Positions 44,515-52,586 of a stretch of DNA of 64,000 nt are shown piece after piece; the stretch's first letter is position 1, and each line of letters begins with the position of its first letter. Below the pieces are notes generated by a model. It ran no database searches. It was given only the letters and a program-made list of their open reading frames with translations, and was not told the DNA's origin. The translations under genes and the position numbers were made by a program. Source of the stretch: Flavicella sp049625305 (GTDB lineage Bacteria; Bacteroidota; Bacteroidia; Flavobacteriales; Flavobacteriaceae); NCBI GenBank assembly GCA_049625305.1, contig JBMZVD010000001.1:8607-72606 (forward strand), in the 5' to 3' direction.

Positions 44515-47139
44515 TTATTTTTTGATTACCAAAGGCTGATTCGGGTTTTGAAGACTTGCTTGAACAGCGTAAAAGGCAGGTTTTGGATTCCCATCTTGAT
44601 CAAATAAAAATAAGTGCTTGTCATGGTGTTTTCCAGTTCCATCCACCATACCCCACGTGTTGTATGTAACTACTCCTGAATTTCTTTTAGACAACAGTAC
44701 TTTAAGGATATTTGCAAATGCAGCTGCTTGTAATTTCAATGCTTCAGGGGAAGCCTTTCCATCCCATATCTTATAATCAATCTCAGTCACATGAAAATCT
44801 AATTCATTGGCATGTGCCCAGTCAATCAATTCAGAGAAATATCTCATATCCTTTGCATCAAAGGCAAGTTTCTCTGTACTTTTTAGATGGGCTTGCCACC
44901 CCAAACCGTCTACACGATATCCCTTTTCCTTTAAATGCAAAATTGTTTTCTTGACTCGCTCCCACATGACAGGCTCCATCCCGCCATGTTGATTGAATAC
45001 TAGACTTTTATTGGTTGCATGTTTATTCGCTATTTCAAATGCTTTTCCTATATACAAAGGAACACCCTCTGCATCCATTCCTATTTGAGTCCATGGGTTT
45101 TCCCAACTATTGACCCCTTTTTTTTCTGCAAACCAAGTACCGTCTCGATTTACGGTTTCATTGACTACATCCATCCACTTGACTGTATTATTGTCATTAA
45201 AACGCTTGCACAGGGCTGTAAAATATTCAGTCATGTTAGTACTGAGTTCTTCGGGTGTTCTATGATCAGCTTTGGCCCATTTAGAGGCCTGAGGACTGAT
45301 CGGACCGTGTATGCGCACACTCAGGTTGTTTTCTTTAGCAAATGCTAAATATGTATCTATTTGTTTCCAATCCCAATAATCAGGCTTGGGGTGCACTCGA
45401 GATTGCTTGGCACAATTTTCAGGAGTTGTATAGGTAAAATGTCTGAGAAACAAATCAGATACTGATGTATTGAGCTGTCTGTGATTCAAAGTAGCTCCAA
45501 GATAGACCCTTTCAGAGTTGAATTTATTTGAAAGCAAATCTTTTAAAGGTTTGTAAGATTTGACCACACTCAAATTTTTCTTTGACTTTTCTTGGTCTTG
45601 AAAATATTGTAATGCATGTGCTTTCATTTTTTTGTAAATACTATGGTACGATTTGTTTTTTACTTGATTGGTTGTTTCAAGAGGATCGTTGTTATAATCG
45701 TATAATTCTTCTGCCCAGATATCTCTTGAGCGCACTCCATCCTTACTTTTTTTGTTGACTTTTAGCCAACAGGTATAGCGATAATAATCATCTCTAAAAC
45801 TATAGCCTGTATTTTTTCCTCTGCTGTATTGACTGACAGCAAACTCTTTTATTGAATGCTTAGAACCATTTATAAGAGAAGAAAGATCTGTTCCGTCAAG
45901 TTGTTTAGGTATTGGAAGTTGAGACATGGCACATAAAGTAGGAAATACATCTACAAACTCTGAAGGAGATTGTATTTGAATTGCAGAAGGTTTTTTTGGA
46001 TTGTATATCATCAAGGGAGATCGGGTTGCTTGTTCAAAATTCGAGTGTTTGTTCCACAAACTGTGATCTCCAAGATGCCAACCATGATCACCCCATACGA
46101 CAATGATGGTATTTTTATCTAAGTTTACCTGATGTAACTTTTCCAAAACACGCCCTATTTGAGCATCTATAAAACTAGTACAAGCATAATATCCATGAAT
46201 AAAATCTCGTTGAAGCTTAGAAGGTATCTTCAACAAACCGTCAGCACCCATCTTGTAAGAAATCATTGGGGATTTATAACTTCTTGTTTCCCCAGATGCG
46301 TGGTAGGCCACATTAGGACCGTTTTTAGATTTTTTCTGATAAGGGGCCAAGGTTATTTTTTGTGAATCGTACAAATCCCAATATTTTTTTGGCGCTACAA
46401 AAGGAAGATGTGGTCTTTTAAATCCTACAGCTAAGAAAAAAGGTTGGTTTGTATTTTGGGAAAGAATTTCTAACTTTTTGATAGCAGCATTTGCAATCGC
46501 TCCATCTGCATATGCATCATCAGGTACTAGACTCTTCTCAAAAGGAGGTTTGTAGTGTTTCATGACGTAAGCTTTTGGATTCTGAATACCTTTCTTTTTT
46601 GCCGCTTCCATACGGTTGGAAATCTCTTTTTTAATTTTTTCGTTTTGGTAATACCCAAAGACAGGAGATCCGAAGTCTTTAGGATATGGCAACTTATAAG
46701 CTTTGGTGAAAGGTTCAGACCAAGAAGGAGCATCACTTTGCTTGTCCACACATCTAGGATCAAATATTTTACCGATTCCTGTCGTAAAATATCCCTGTTG
46801 TTTGAAATATTCAGGTAAGGTTAAAACACTCGGGTTTACATCTCTCATTTTCGTTTTCAGATCCCACACTTTGGTATTATCTGGTCTTAAACCTGTCATG
46901 ATACTCGCTCTTGAGGGACCACAAATAGCCTGCTGACAATGATTATTCATAAAAACTGTTGCACTTTCACCCAACTTGTCTAAGTTCGGAGTTTGTGCAA
47001 ATTGATCGCCATACACTCCAATAGTCGGTTTCAAATCATCGACTGCTATGAAGAGGATATTAGGTCTATCAGTGGAGTTCTGAGCATACAAATGAAATAA
47101 TGATGTGATAACAGAAAAAAGGGGAATTAAAATACGCAT
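44515..47139 (-). CDS. Sulfatase-GH10 glycoside hydrolase fusion
   Basis: This 874-residue secreted protein has a signal peptide (about 1-19). Its S1-type sulfatase covers about 21-515: metal ligands VDD at 33-35, CGPSR at 73-77, KRPHLPF at 241 and WGDHGWHLGDH at 349. The second domain (about 530-865) has GH10 features: TPENCAK at 572-578, the acid/base VVNE (Glu 661), the nucleophile VTEID (Glu 786) and NTWG at 827. The GH10 motif HTLVWH is replaced by HGPISP at 611-616, so a conserved -1 subsite histidine is missing. The sulfatase resembles the iduronate-2-sulfatase-like S1_7 group. It should both desulfate and cut one polymer. It is first in an operon with GH3, sulfatase and perhaps the esterase. 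Confidence 0.9.
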   Translation of the reverse strand: MRILIPLFSVITSLFHLYAQNSTDRPNILFIAVDDLKPTIGVYGDQFAQTPNLDKLGESATVFMNNHCQQAICGPSRASIMTGLRPDNTKVWDLKTKMRDVNPSVLTLPEYFKQQGYFTTGIGKIFDPRCVDKQSDAPSWSEPFTKAYKLPYPKDFGSPVFGYYQNEKIKKEISNRMEAAKKKGIQNPKAYVMKHYKPPFEKSLVPDDAYADGAIANAAIKKLEILSQNTNQPFFLAVGFKRPHLPFVAPKKYWDLYDSQKITLAPYQKKSKNGPNVAYHASGETRSYKSPMISYKMGADGLLKIPSKLQRDFIHGYYACTSFIDAQIGRVLEKLHQVNLDKNTIIVVWGDHGWHLGDHSLWNKHSNFEQATRSPLMIYNPKKPSAIQIQSPSEFVDVFPTLCAMSQLPIPKQLDGTDLSSLINGSKHSIKEFAVSQYSRGKNTGYSFRDDYYRYTCWLKVNKKSKDGVRSRDIWAEELYDYNNDPLETTNQVKNKSYHSIYKKMKAHALQYFQDQEKSKKNLSVVKSYKPLKDLLSNKFNSERVYLGATLNHRQLNTSVSDLFLRHFTYTTPENCAKQSRVHPKPDYWDWKQIDTYLAFAKENNLSVRIHGPISPQASKWAKADHRTPEELSTNMTEYFTALCKRFNDNNTVKWMDVVNETVNRDGTWFAEKKGVNSWENPWTQIGMDAEGVPLYIGKAFEIANKHATNKSLVFNQHGGMEPVMWERVKKTILHLKEKGYRVDGLGWQAHLKSTEKLAFDAKDMRYFSELIDWAHANELDFHVTEIDYKIWDGKASPEALKLQAAAFANILKVLLSKRNSGVVTYNTWGMVDGTGKHHDKHLFLFDQDGNPKPAFYAVQASLQNPNQPLVIKK

Positions 47140-47374
47140 GACAAAAAATTTGGAGATGATTAAGATATATTAATCCATACACTAATGTTGGCTTCGGCAC
47201 AAAATCAAGAAATAAAAACCCTATATCTCAAGTACTTTTTCTAAAATACAAAAAATACACATCAATACGAATCAAATCAATATAAAACTAAAATTGACTA
47301 TCTATTGAAATGAGAAGATATGCATTTCAATATATTTATTTAAAAAGAAAGTCTTTAGAATCCACTGAAACTAC

Positions 47375-47382
47375 TATTTTTG
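47375..47382 (+). promoter_or_regulatory. Probable -7 element (TATTTTTG)
   Basis: A TAnnTTTG match lies 22 bases before the ATG of the next gene. Confidence 0.4.
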
Positions 47383-47404
47383 CATAGAATCTAAGAAAGA
47401 AAAT

Positions 47405-47833
47405 ATGCACAAAAAAATCGAAGAATACATTGAAAATAACTTAGCAAACATTGCTATTTTAGAAGAAGAAAATGTGAGTTACGAAGGTGTAAAGATACGC
47501 GAGTTTAAAACACACCATGAAAGTGGGGATGTGTTCAAACATCAAAATGACAAGCTATATGCCATAGCTATATTGCATGCCATCACAAAGTCTAGTGCGC
47601 AAAAAATTAGTAAGGAGCTAAAAAAAAATAAAAACCTTAACCATAGTAATTTTAAAGAATTGGTTGAAAAACAATTTTTAAAATGTTACATCTCTGGAGA
47701 TTCTGAAGCCTATGATACTTGGAAAAAAGGAGATGAAGGTTTGGCTTATTTGCAATATGATGACACTAAAAAAACCGTAATTCCAGCCTTTACAAACACA
47801 AGTGCTGAAAGCAGAAAAAATAAAGAGCTTTAA
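47405..47833 (+). CDS. Small soluble protein, unrecognised
   Basis: I do not recognise this 142-residue protein. It is soluble and has no signal peptide. It has an acidic N-terminal helix (HKKIEEYIENNLANI) and a middle helical part with KLYAIAILHAITKSSAQKISKELKK. It ends in a polar tail with TSAESRKNKEL. It has its own -7 element and terminator and is the only plus-strand gene inside the left half of the glycan region. It may be an unrelated insertion; no function can be proposed. Confidence 0.7.
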   Translation: MHKKIEEYIENNLANIAILEEENVSYEGVKIREFKTHHESGDVFKHQNDKLYAIAILHAITKSSAQKISKELKKNKNLNHSNFKELVEKQFLKCYISGDSEAYDTWKKGDEGLAYLQYDDTKKTVIPAFTNTSAESRKNKEL

Positions 47834-47880
47834 AAAAGCAATCTGTATTTTAACCTTTGGCATTTACAATTTACCAATAA

Positions 47881-47906
47881 AAAAACCCCGGAAGTCCGGG
47901 GTTTTT
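47881..47906. terminator. Bidirectional terminator between the small gene and nagB
   Basis: An 11-bp stem AAAAACCCCGG/CCGGGGTTTTT with a 4-nt loop serves both converging genes. Confidence 0.9.
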
Positions 47907-47944
47907 AATAAACCAACATAAATACTTATCACAGCAATTGTGAT

Positions 47945-49936
47945 TTAATAATGCCACCTTACAAAAGCTTCCATAGCTGCATAATGAGACATACCAAGCT
48001 TGTCATAGAGATCTGCTGTCTCTTTATTTCTATCTTCGGCACGTTGCCAAAACTCTCTACTATCCGAACCTTGAAATACTACTCCATCTTTTTGAGATTG
48101 GTGTTTAAAAATTCCTTTTCTTTTTTCCAAGACTTGATCGGGTCCCATAGGAACCGCCATTTCAATTTCGTCAACACCCCATTCTTGCCAAGCACCTCTG
48201 TACAACCATACCCAGCAATCCTTCATAAACTTTTTAGGTTTTAAAGATTTTACCGCTGCAAAAATGGCATCCAAACAAACCTTGTGAGTTCCGTGTGGAT
48301 CTGCTAGATCCCCCGCTGCATAAATTTGATGTGGTTTTATCTTTTCGATTAGATCTGCAGTTATTTGAATGTCTTCTGGACCAATTGGATTTTTTTCCAC
48401 AGCACCCGTCTCATAGAATGGTAAGTTCATAAAGTGAATTTGTAAATCTGGAAGCCCTACAAAATGACAAGTAGCTCTTGCCTCTCCTTTACGAATCAAA
48501 CCTTTGATATATCGAACTTCTTCGGTATCAATTTCGCTAGACTTTTTATTTTTTAAGAAGGTTACTGCATTTTTGTAAATTTCAGTTGCCTCAGTTCCTT
48601 TGATACCAAATTTTTCATTGTAATCACATACAAAACTTGCAAAGCGCAAGGCCTCATCATCAGCTACTGCTATGTTTCCTGAAGTTTGGTATCCAACGTG
48701 TACCTCATGTCCTTGTTCGTGTAAACGTTTGAATGTACCTCCCATACTAATGATGTCATCGTCTGGGTGAGGACTAAAAATCAACACTCGTTTTTTTGCA
48801 GGTTCAGCACGTTCCGGACGGTTTGTGTCGTCAGCATTGGGTTTACCACCAGGCCAACCTGTTATCGTGTTTTGTAATTGGTTGAAAATTTTGATATTGA
48901 TGTCATAAGCTGGTCCAGCATCTGCCAACAAATCACTCATTCCATTTTCAATATAGTCATCGTCTGTTAGCATCAAAATTGGCTTTTCCAATTGCAATGC
49001 CAAATTCAACACTGCTTTTCGAGTCAAAGTTTCAGTCCAAGTAATTTTCTCAACCAACCAAGGTTTTTCAATTCGAGTCAACTTTGAGGCTGCTGCAGTA
49101 TCTAAAATAAAAGTTGCGTTGTTGTGTTCTTGCAAATAGGAAGCTGGAATACGACTTGTCATATCCCCTTCGGTAGCAGCCTTTATAATATTCGATTTTG
49201 GCTCTCCCCATGCCAATAGAATAACACGTTTGGCATCCATAATCTTTTTAACACCTAAAGTAATAGCGGTTCTTGGTGTATTGTCCAAACCAGAAAACTC
49301 AGCACTTGCAGCAACTCTCGTTATATGATCTAAGGCGACCAATCTAGTTTTAGAATTTTGCAAGGCTCCAGATTCGTTAAATCCAATGTGTCCGTTTCCT
49401 CCAATACCTAAAATCTGTAAATCTATTCCTCCCAATGCTTCTATTTTTGCTTCGTAAGCGTCACAATAATCAGCAATATCTTGTTTGGTCAACATCCCAT
49501 CTGGAATGTGATAATTTTCAGGAAGTATGTCTACATGATTGAACAAATGTTCTTTCATAAAACGTACATAACTATGCACAGAGTCTGCTTCCATCGGGTA
49601 GTATTCATCAAGGTTGAATGAAATGACGTTTTTAAAACTCAAACCTTCCTCTTTGTGCAATCGAACTAGTTCTGAATACAGTCCTTTGGGGGACGATCCT
49701 GTCGCCAAGCCCAAAACACATGCTTGTTTTTGAGCTTGTTTTACCTTGATTAGTGCAGCTATCTCTTGCGCAACAGCCTTAGAAGCATTGGTCGAATTTT
49801 CGTACACAACAGTACCTATTTTTTCAAAACGTTTTTCGAATCCTGTTGCTTTGTCTATTTTACTTTCTAACATAATGTTCTTTTTAATAGAAGTATTTTT
49901 AACTGTTTTTTCTGAAATTGTATTAGATAAATTCAT
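47945..49936 (-). CDS. nagB: Glucosamine-6-phosphate deaminase fused to a PIG-L/LmbE deacetylase-like domain
   Basis: This protein of 663 residues has a NagB domain (about 30-290) with LGLATGSSPKGLY, FNLDEYYPM (108-115), GIGGNGHIGFNESG (177-190) and LGVKKIMDAKRVILLAWG. A linker follows, and then a PIG-L/LmbE-type domain (about 380-663) with zinc motif HPDDD (390-394) and DPHGTH. The first domain turns glucosamine-6-phosphate into fructose-6-phosphate and ammonia; the second may deacetylate an N-acetyl sugar phosphate. Most homologues begin at Met 22 (49873), so the first 21 residues may not be translated, although 49936 fits the tight 11-base spacing to the transporter gene. It is last in a kinase-transporter-nagB operon. 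Confidence 0.93.
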   Translation of the reverse strand: MNLSNTISEKTVKNTSIKKNIMLESKIDKATGFEKRFEKIGTVVYENSTNASKAVAQEIAALIKVKQAQKQACVLGLATGSSPKGLYSELVRLHKEEGLSFKNVISFNLDEYYPMEADSVHSYVRFMKEHLFNHVDILPENYHIPDGMLTKQDIADYCDAYEAKIEALGGIDLQILGIGGNGHIGFNESGALQNSKTRLVALDHITRVAASAEFSGLDNTPRTAITLGVKKIMDAKRVILLAWGEPKSNIIKAATEGDMTSRIPASYLQEHNNATFILDTAAASKLTRIEKPWLVEKITWTETLTRKAVLNLALQLEKPILMLTDDDYIENGMSDLLADAGPAYDINIKIFNQLQNTITGWPGGKPNADDTNRPERAEPAKKRVLIFSPHPDDDIISMGGTFKRLHEQGHEVHVGYQTSGNIAVADDEALRFASFVCDYNEKFGIKGTEATEIYKNAVTFLKNKKSSEIDTEEVRYIKGLIRKGEARATCHFVGLPDLQIHFMNLPFYETGAVEKNPIGPEDIQITADLIEKIKPHQIYAAGDLADPHGTHKVCLDAIFAAVKSLKPKKFMKDCWVWLYRGAWQEWGVDEIEMAVPMGPDQVLEKRKGIFKHQSQKDGVVFQGSDSREFWQRAEDRNKETADLYDKLGMSHYAAMEAFVRWHY

Positions 49937-49947
49937 ACTGTATCGAT

Positions 49948-51276
49948 TTATTTAGAGCTCCAACTTTTTATTTTGTGTCCCCATACAGCAAAAAATAAGA
50001 TCATTGCATAACAAGGAATCAAAATCCAATAACTACTTGTCGATGCTGAAGCAAGTGCTTCGGACTCTGAGATTCCTGTTTCAAGCATCTCCAACTTTTC
50101 TGCATCCACTAAACGTCCATAGAGAGGAGGAATGATTGCTCCACCTGAAATCGCCATAATCAATAAAGCCGAGGCAGTCTTTGTGAATTTCCCTAAACCG
50201 TCTAGTGTCAATGGCCAAATCGCAGGCCAAACCAATGCGTTGGCAACTCCTAAAAGCGCTACAAAAAGTACAGATGTAAAACCTGATGTATTAAGAATAC
50301 AGATACTAAATACCAATCCTAATACGGCACTTGCAATCAATGCTTTAGTTTGAGAAACATATTTAGGAATAAGAAATACTCCCAAGGAGTAAGTTGCTAC
50401 CATTGCCATCAATGTATAAGTTGTAAAATATTTGGCTTCTTCCCCCGTAAAACCAAGTGAAATCCCATAGGCAATGATTGTATCACCAGCGATCACCTCT
50501 GCTCCTACGTAGACAAATAAAGCCAACACACCCAACCATAATTGTGGAAATTGAAAGATATTTGTTTTGCTGTTTTTACCTTGCTCAACAGTTTCTTCAG
50601 TCGCAGCTTCTACATGAGGAAGTGGAGCTTTTCGAATCAAAATCCCCAAAACAAACAAAACAGCTGCCATTACCAAATAAGGTACAAACACACTGTCTGC
50701 CATGGTATCTAACAGAGTATTTTTCTCTTCCAAAGAAGCGCTAGCGAGTTGTTCTTTTACCTCATCAATTCCTGACAACAACAATGCTCCAAAAATCAAA
50801 GAACCTAAAGCTCCTGCAGTTTTGTTAGCTATACCCATAATGGCAATACGTTTTGCCCCACTTTCGATAGGCCCTAAAATCGTAATGTAAGGATTTGAAG
50901 CAGTTTGTAAAATCGTCATTCCGACACCTTGAATAAAAATACCTGATAGGAACACCCAGTAGGTTCTCGCCTCTGCTGCCGGAATAAACACCAAAGCTCC
51001 AATACCCATTATGATCAAACCAAGTGACATTCCTTTTTTGTAGCCTATTTTCTCTAAAATGTAGGAAGCTGGCAAGGCCATAACCACAAAAGATATATAG
51101 GAAGCGGAAGCTACCAAATACGATTGTGCATCGGTCAATTCATTAATGGTTTTCATAAAAGGAATCAAGGCTCCATTAATCCAAGTCACAAAACCAAATA
51201 TAAAGAAGAGTCCTGCAATAATGATAATAGGTACCAAAGTATTATTGGTAGTTGTTTTGTTTGTTGCTGTTGACAT
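49948..51276 (-). CDS. Sugar MFS transporter of the FucP/NagP type
   Basis: This 442-residue inner-membrane protein has twelve predicted helices and the FucP-family opening GLFFIFGFVTWINGALIPFMK. The family motif LQTASNPYITILGPIES follows near residue 120, and then AKRIAIMGIANKTAGALG. This form is commonest in GluP/NagP-type importers for glucose or N-acetylglucosamine by proton symport. Its neighbours are an amino-sugar kinase-like gene upstream (18-base gap) and NagB downstream. N-acetylhexosamine released from the glycan is therefore the likely cargo; galactosamine and glucosamine forms cannot be told apart. Confidence 0.9.
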   Translation of the reverse strand: MSTATNKTTTNNTLVPIIIIAGLFFIFGFVTWINGALIPFMKTINELTDAQSYLVASASYISFVVMALPASYILEKIGYKKGMSLGLIIMGIGALVFIPAAEARTYWVFLSGIFIQGVGMTILQTASNPYITILGPIESGAKRIAIMGIANKTAGALGSLIFGALLLSGIDEVKEQLASASLEEKNTLLDTMADSVFVPYLVMAAVLFVLGILIRKAPLPHVEAATEETVEQGKNSKTNIFQFPQLWLGVLALFVYVGAEVIAGDTIIAYGISLGFTGEEAKYFTTYTLMAMVATYSLGVFLIPKYVSQTKALIASAVLGLVFSICILNTSGFTSVLFVALLGVANALVWPAIWPLTLDGLGKFTKTASALLIMAISGGAIIPPLYGRLVDAEKLEMLETGISESEALASASTSSYWILIPCYAMILFFAVWGHKIKSWSSK

Positions 51277-51294
51277 AGTGCGGTATTTAATTTT

Positions 51295-52368
51295 TTAAAG
51301 TTTAATTTGATCGTATTTTTCTTGTAAACTCTCTATGAGTTTGAATTGATTTTTAGCCCTGTCTAAATTGTGATTTGCATACTTGGATTTAAAGTAAATA
51401 TCATTATTTAAAAAGTCAGTTAAAAAGCGTAAGGCAATTATAAAGATCATTGTCTTTGCGGCTAGGGGCAAATGTTTAATTTCTGCTTCAGTCAAAGCAT
51501 CTTCTAATTGCTCCAAATATCCTTTAGTGTATGCTTTGTAATAATCTACATTGAACTCCACCAAATCCAAATCCGTTTCGTCTTCTGAAGCGGTATTACA
51601 AATGGTTCGAATCGCATCGCCAAAATCATAGTGTACGATTCCCGGCATAATTGTATCAGTATCAATCACACACAGACCTTTGTTGTTGGTATCAAACAAG
51701 GCATTTGATATTTTTGTGTCGTTGTGTGTGACACGTATTGGAATCTCACCTGCATCTTTTAGGTTTTGCAATACATGCATCTCTTCTTTCATGTCTGCCA
51801 CAATATCAATGTAGCGCTGTGCTTGCAAAATTCGCTTTTCTGAAGCTTTGGATAAAGCCGCATCAAACTGCTCGTATCGAAAAGCCATGTTGTGAAAATT
51901 AGGTATCACTTCTATCAATTTAGAGACATCGTAATCACTTGTAAGATTGATAAACTCTCCAAACAACTTTCCTCCTTCATAGGCAACTTCGGTGTCTTTT
52001 ACCAATTCAAAAGTGACACTCTCATCTATGAACTGCATCAAATTCCAATAATTATCACCATCTCCTCTGTAACAAGAAGCACCATTTTTGGTCTTTATAA
52101 AAGTCAACACACTTCTATCAATCTGTTCTTGCGGCAAATGATTTAATTTTCCTCGAATATGCGCACTGATACTCACCTTATTTTCTACAAGTCCAGGAAC
52201 ATCTTTAAACACTTCGTGATTGATGCGTTGCAATACGTAATAGGGTTTGTTTTTTGTAACGATTAAAAATGTATCGTTGATATGTCCTGATGCCAATTCT
52301 TTGTATGAATCATAATCACTACCATGATCAAATTGTTCAAAAATCGATTGTAATTTGTCTTCTGTCAT
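51295..52368 (-). CDS. APH-fold sugar kinase, probably N-acetylhexosamine kinase (NahK-like)
   Basis: This 357-residue protein has the aminoglycoside-phosphotransferase-like kinase fold. The N-lobe opens with YKELASGHINDTFLI, the catalytic loop is THNDTKISNALFD (about 214-226), and the metal-binding segment is VIDTDTIMPGIVHYDFGDAIRT. These match NahK-like N-acetylhexosamine 1-kinases rather than drug-resistance enzymes. It is first in an operon with the transporter and NagB, supporting phosphorylation of imported GlcNAc or GalNAc. If the product is the 1-phosphate, an extra mutase step would be needed before NagB; the regiochemistry here is unknown. Confidence 0.8.
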   Translation of the reverse strand: MTEDKLQSIFEQFDHGSDYDSYKELASGHINDTFLIVTKNKPYYVLQRINHEVFKDVPGLVENKVSISAHIRGKLNHLPQEQIDRSVLTFIKTKNGASCYRGDGDNYWNLMQFIDESVTFELVKDTEVAYEGGKLFGEFINLTSDYDVSKLIEVIPNFHNMAFRYEQFDAALSKASEKRILQAQRYIDIVADMKEEMHVLQNLKDAGEIPIRVTHNDTKISNALFDTNNKGLCVIDTDTIMPGIVHYDFGDAIRTICNTASEDETDLDLVEFNVDYYKAYTKGYLEQLEDALTEAEIKHLPLAAKTMIFIIALRFLTDFLNNDIYFKSKYANHNLDRAKNQFKLIESLQEKYDQIKL

Positions 52369-52418
52369 TCTCTTAAATAAGTTACTAGAGTGTGGACTCT
52401 ATATTTCACAATATTAAG

Positions 52419-52471
52419 GTGTTATTGAAAAAGCTTATAAGCCTGTTATATAACACAATAACACTAGTGTT
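52419..52471. promoter_or_regulatory. Cluster of nested palindromes upstream of the kinase operon
   Basis: Three dyads are present: GTGTTATTG (52419-52427) with CAATAACAC (52456-52464), TGTTATATAACA (52444-52455) and AACACTAGTGTT (52460-52471). ATAACAC also occurs twice in tandem. They lie 50-100 bases upstream of the kinase start and could be a second regulator site. Confidence 0.45.
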
Positions 52472-52510
52472 TCTAAAAATATTTTATAAATATATTAAAA
52501 AAAAACGAAA

Positions 52511-52550
52511 AATGTGCTCGAACACACAAAAAAATGTGTTCGAGCACATT
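52511..52550. promoter_or_regulatory. Twin LacI-type operators in mirror-image arrangement
   Basis: Two 14-bp near-palindromes with a central CpG, TGTGCTCGAACACA (52513-52526) and its reverse complement (52535-52548), have centres 22 bp apart. Together they form a perfect 16-bp inverted repeat. They sit between the divergent LacI-type gene and the kinase-transporter-nagB operon and abut the -33 element of the regulator promoter. The symmetry and central CG match LacI/GalR-family operators. Confidence 0.75.
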
Positions 52551-52581
52551 TTGTGAATATTAAGATACTTTTCTATATTTG
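52550..52581 (+). promoter_or_regulatory. Promoter of the LacI-type regulator (TTTG-N20-TATATTTG)
   Basis: TTTG (52550-52553) and TATATTTG (52574-52581) match the Bacteroidota consensus with 20-base spacing. Transcription would start about 7 bases later, almost at the ATG (52587). Confidence 0.6.
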
Positions 52582-52586
52582 TGAGT

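Noticed and set aside
44515..47139. Two genes, sulfatase and GH10, joined by a frameshift
   Set aside because: The frame is continuous through the linker (about residues 515-530), with no stop or alternate start of good quality at the GH10 side. The GH10 part also has no signal peptide of its own.
51295..52368. Aminoglycoside resistance phosphotransferase
   Set aside because: The VIDTDTIMPG segment and the operon with a sugar transporter and NagB point to a sugar kinase.
52511..52550. Long hairpin as a transcription terminator
   Set aside because: No gene ends here; both flanking genes start nearby and diverge. The arms are themselves near-palindromes with a central CpG, and only a short T-run follows, so twin operators explain it better.
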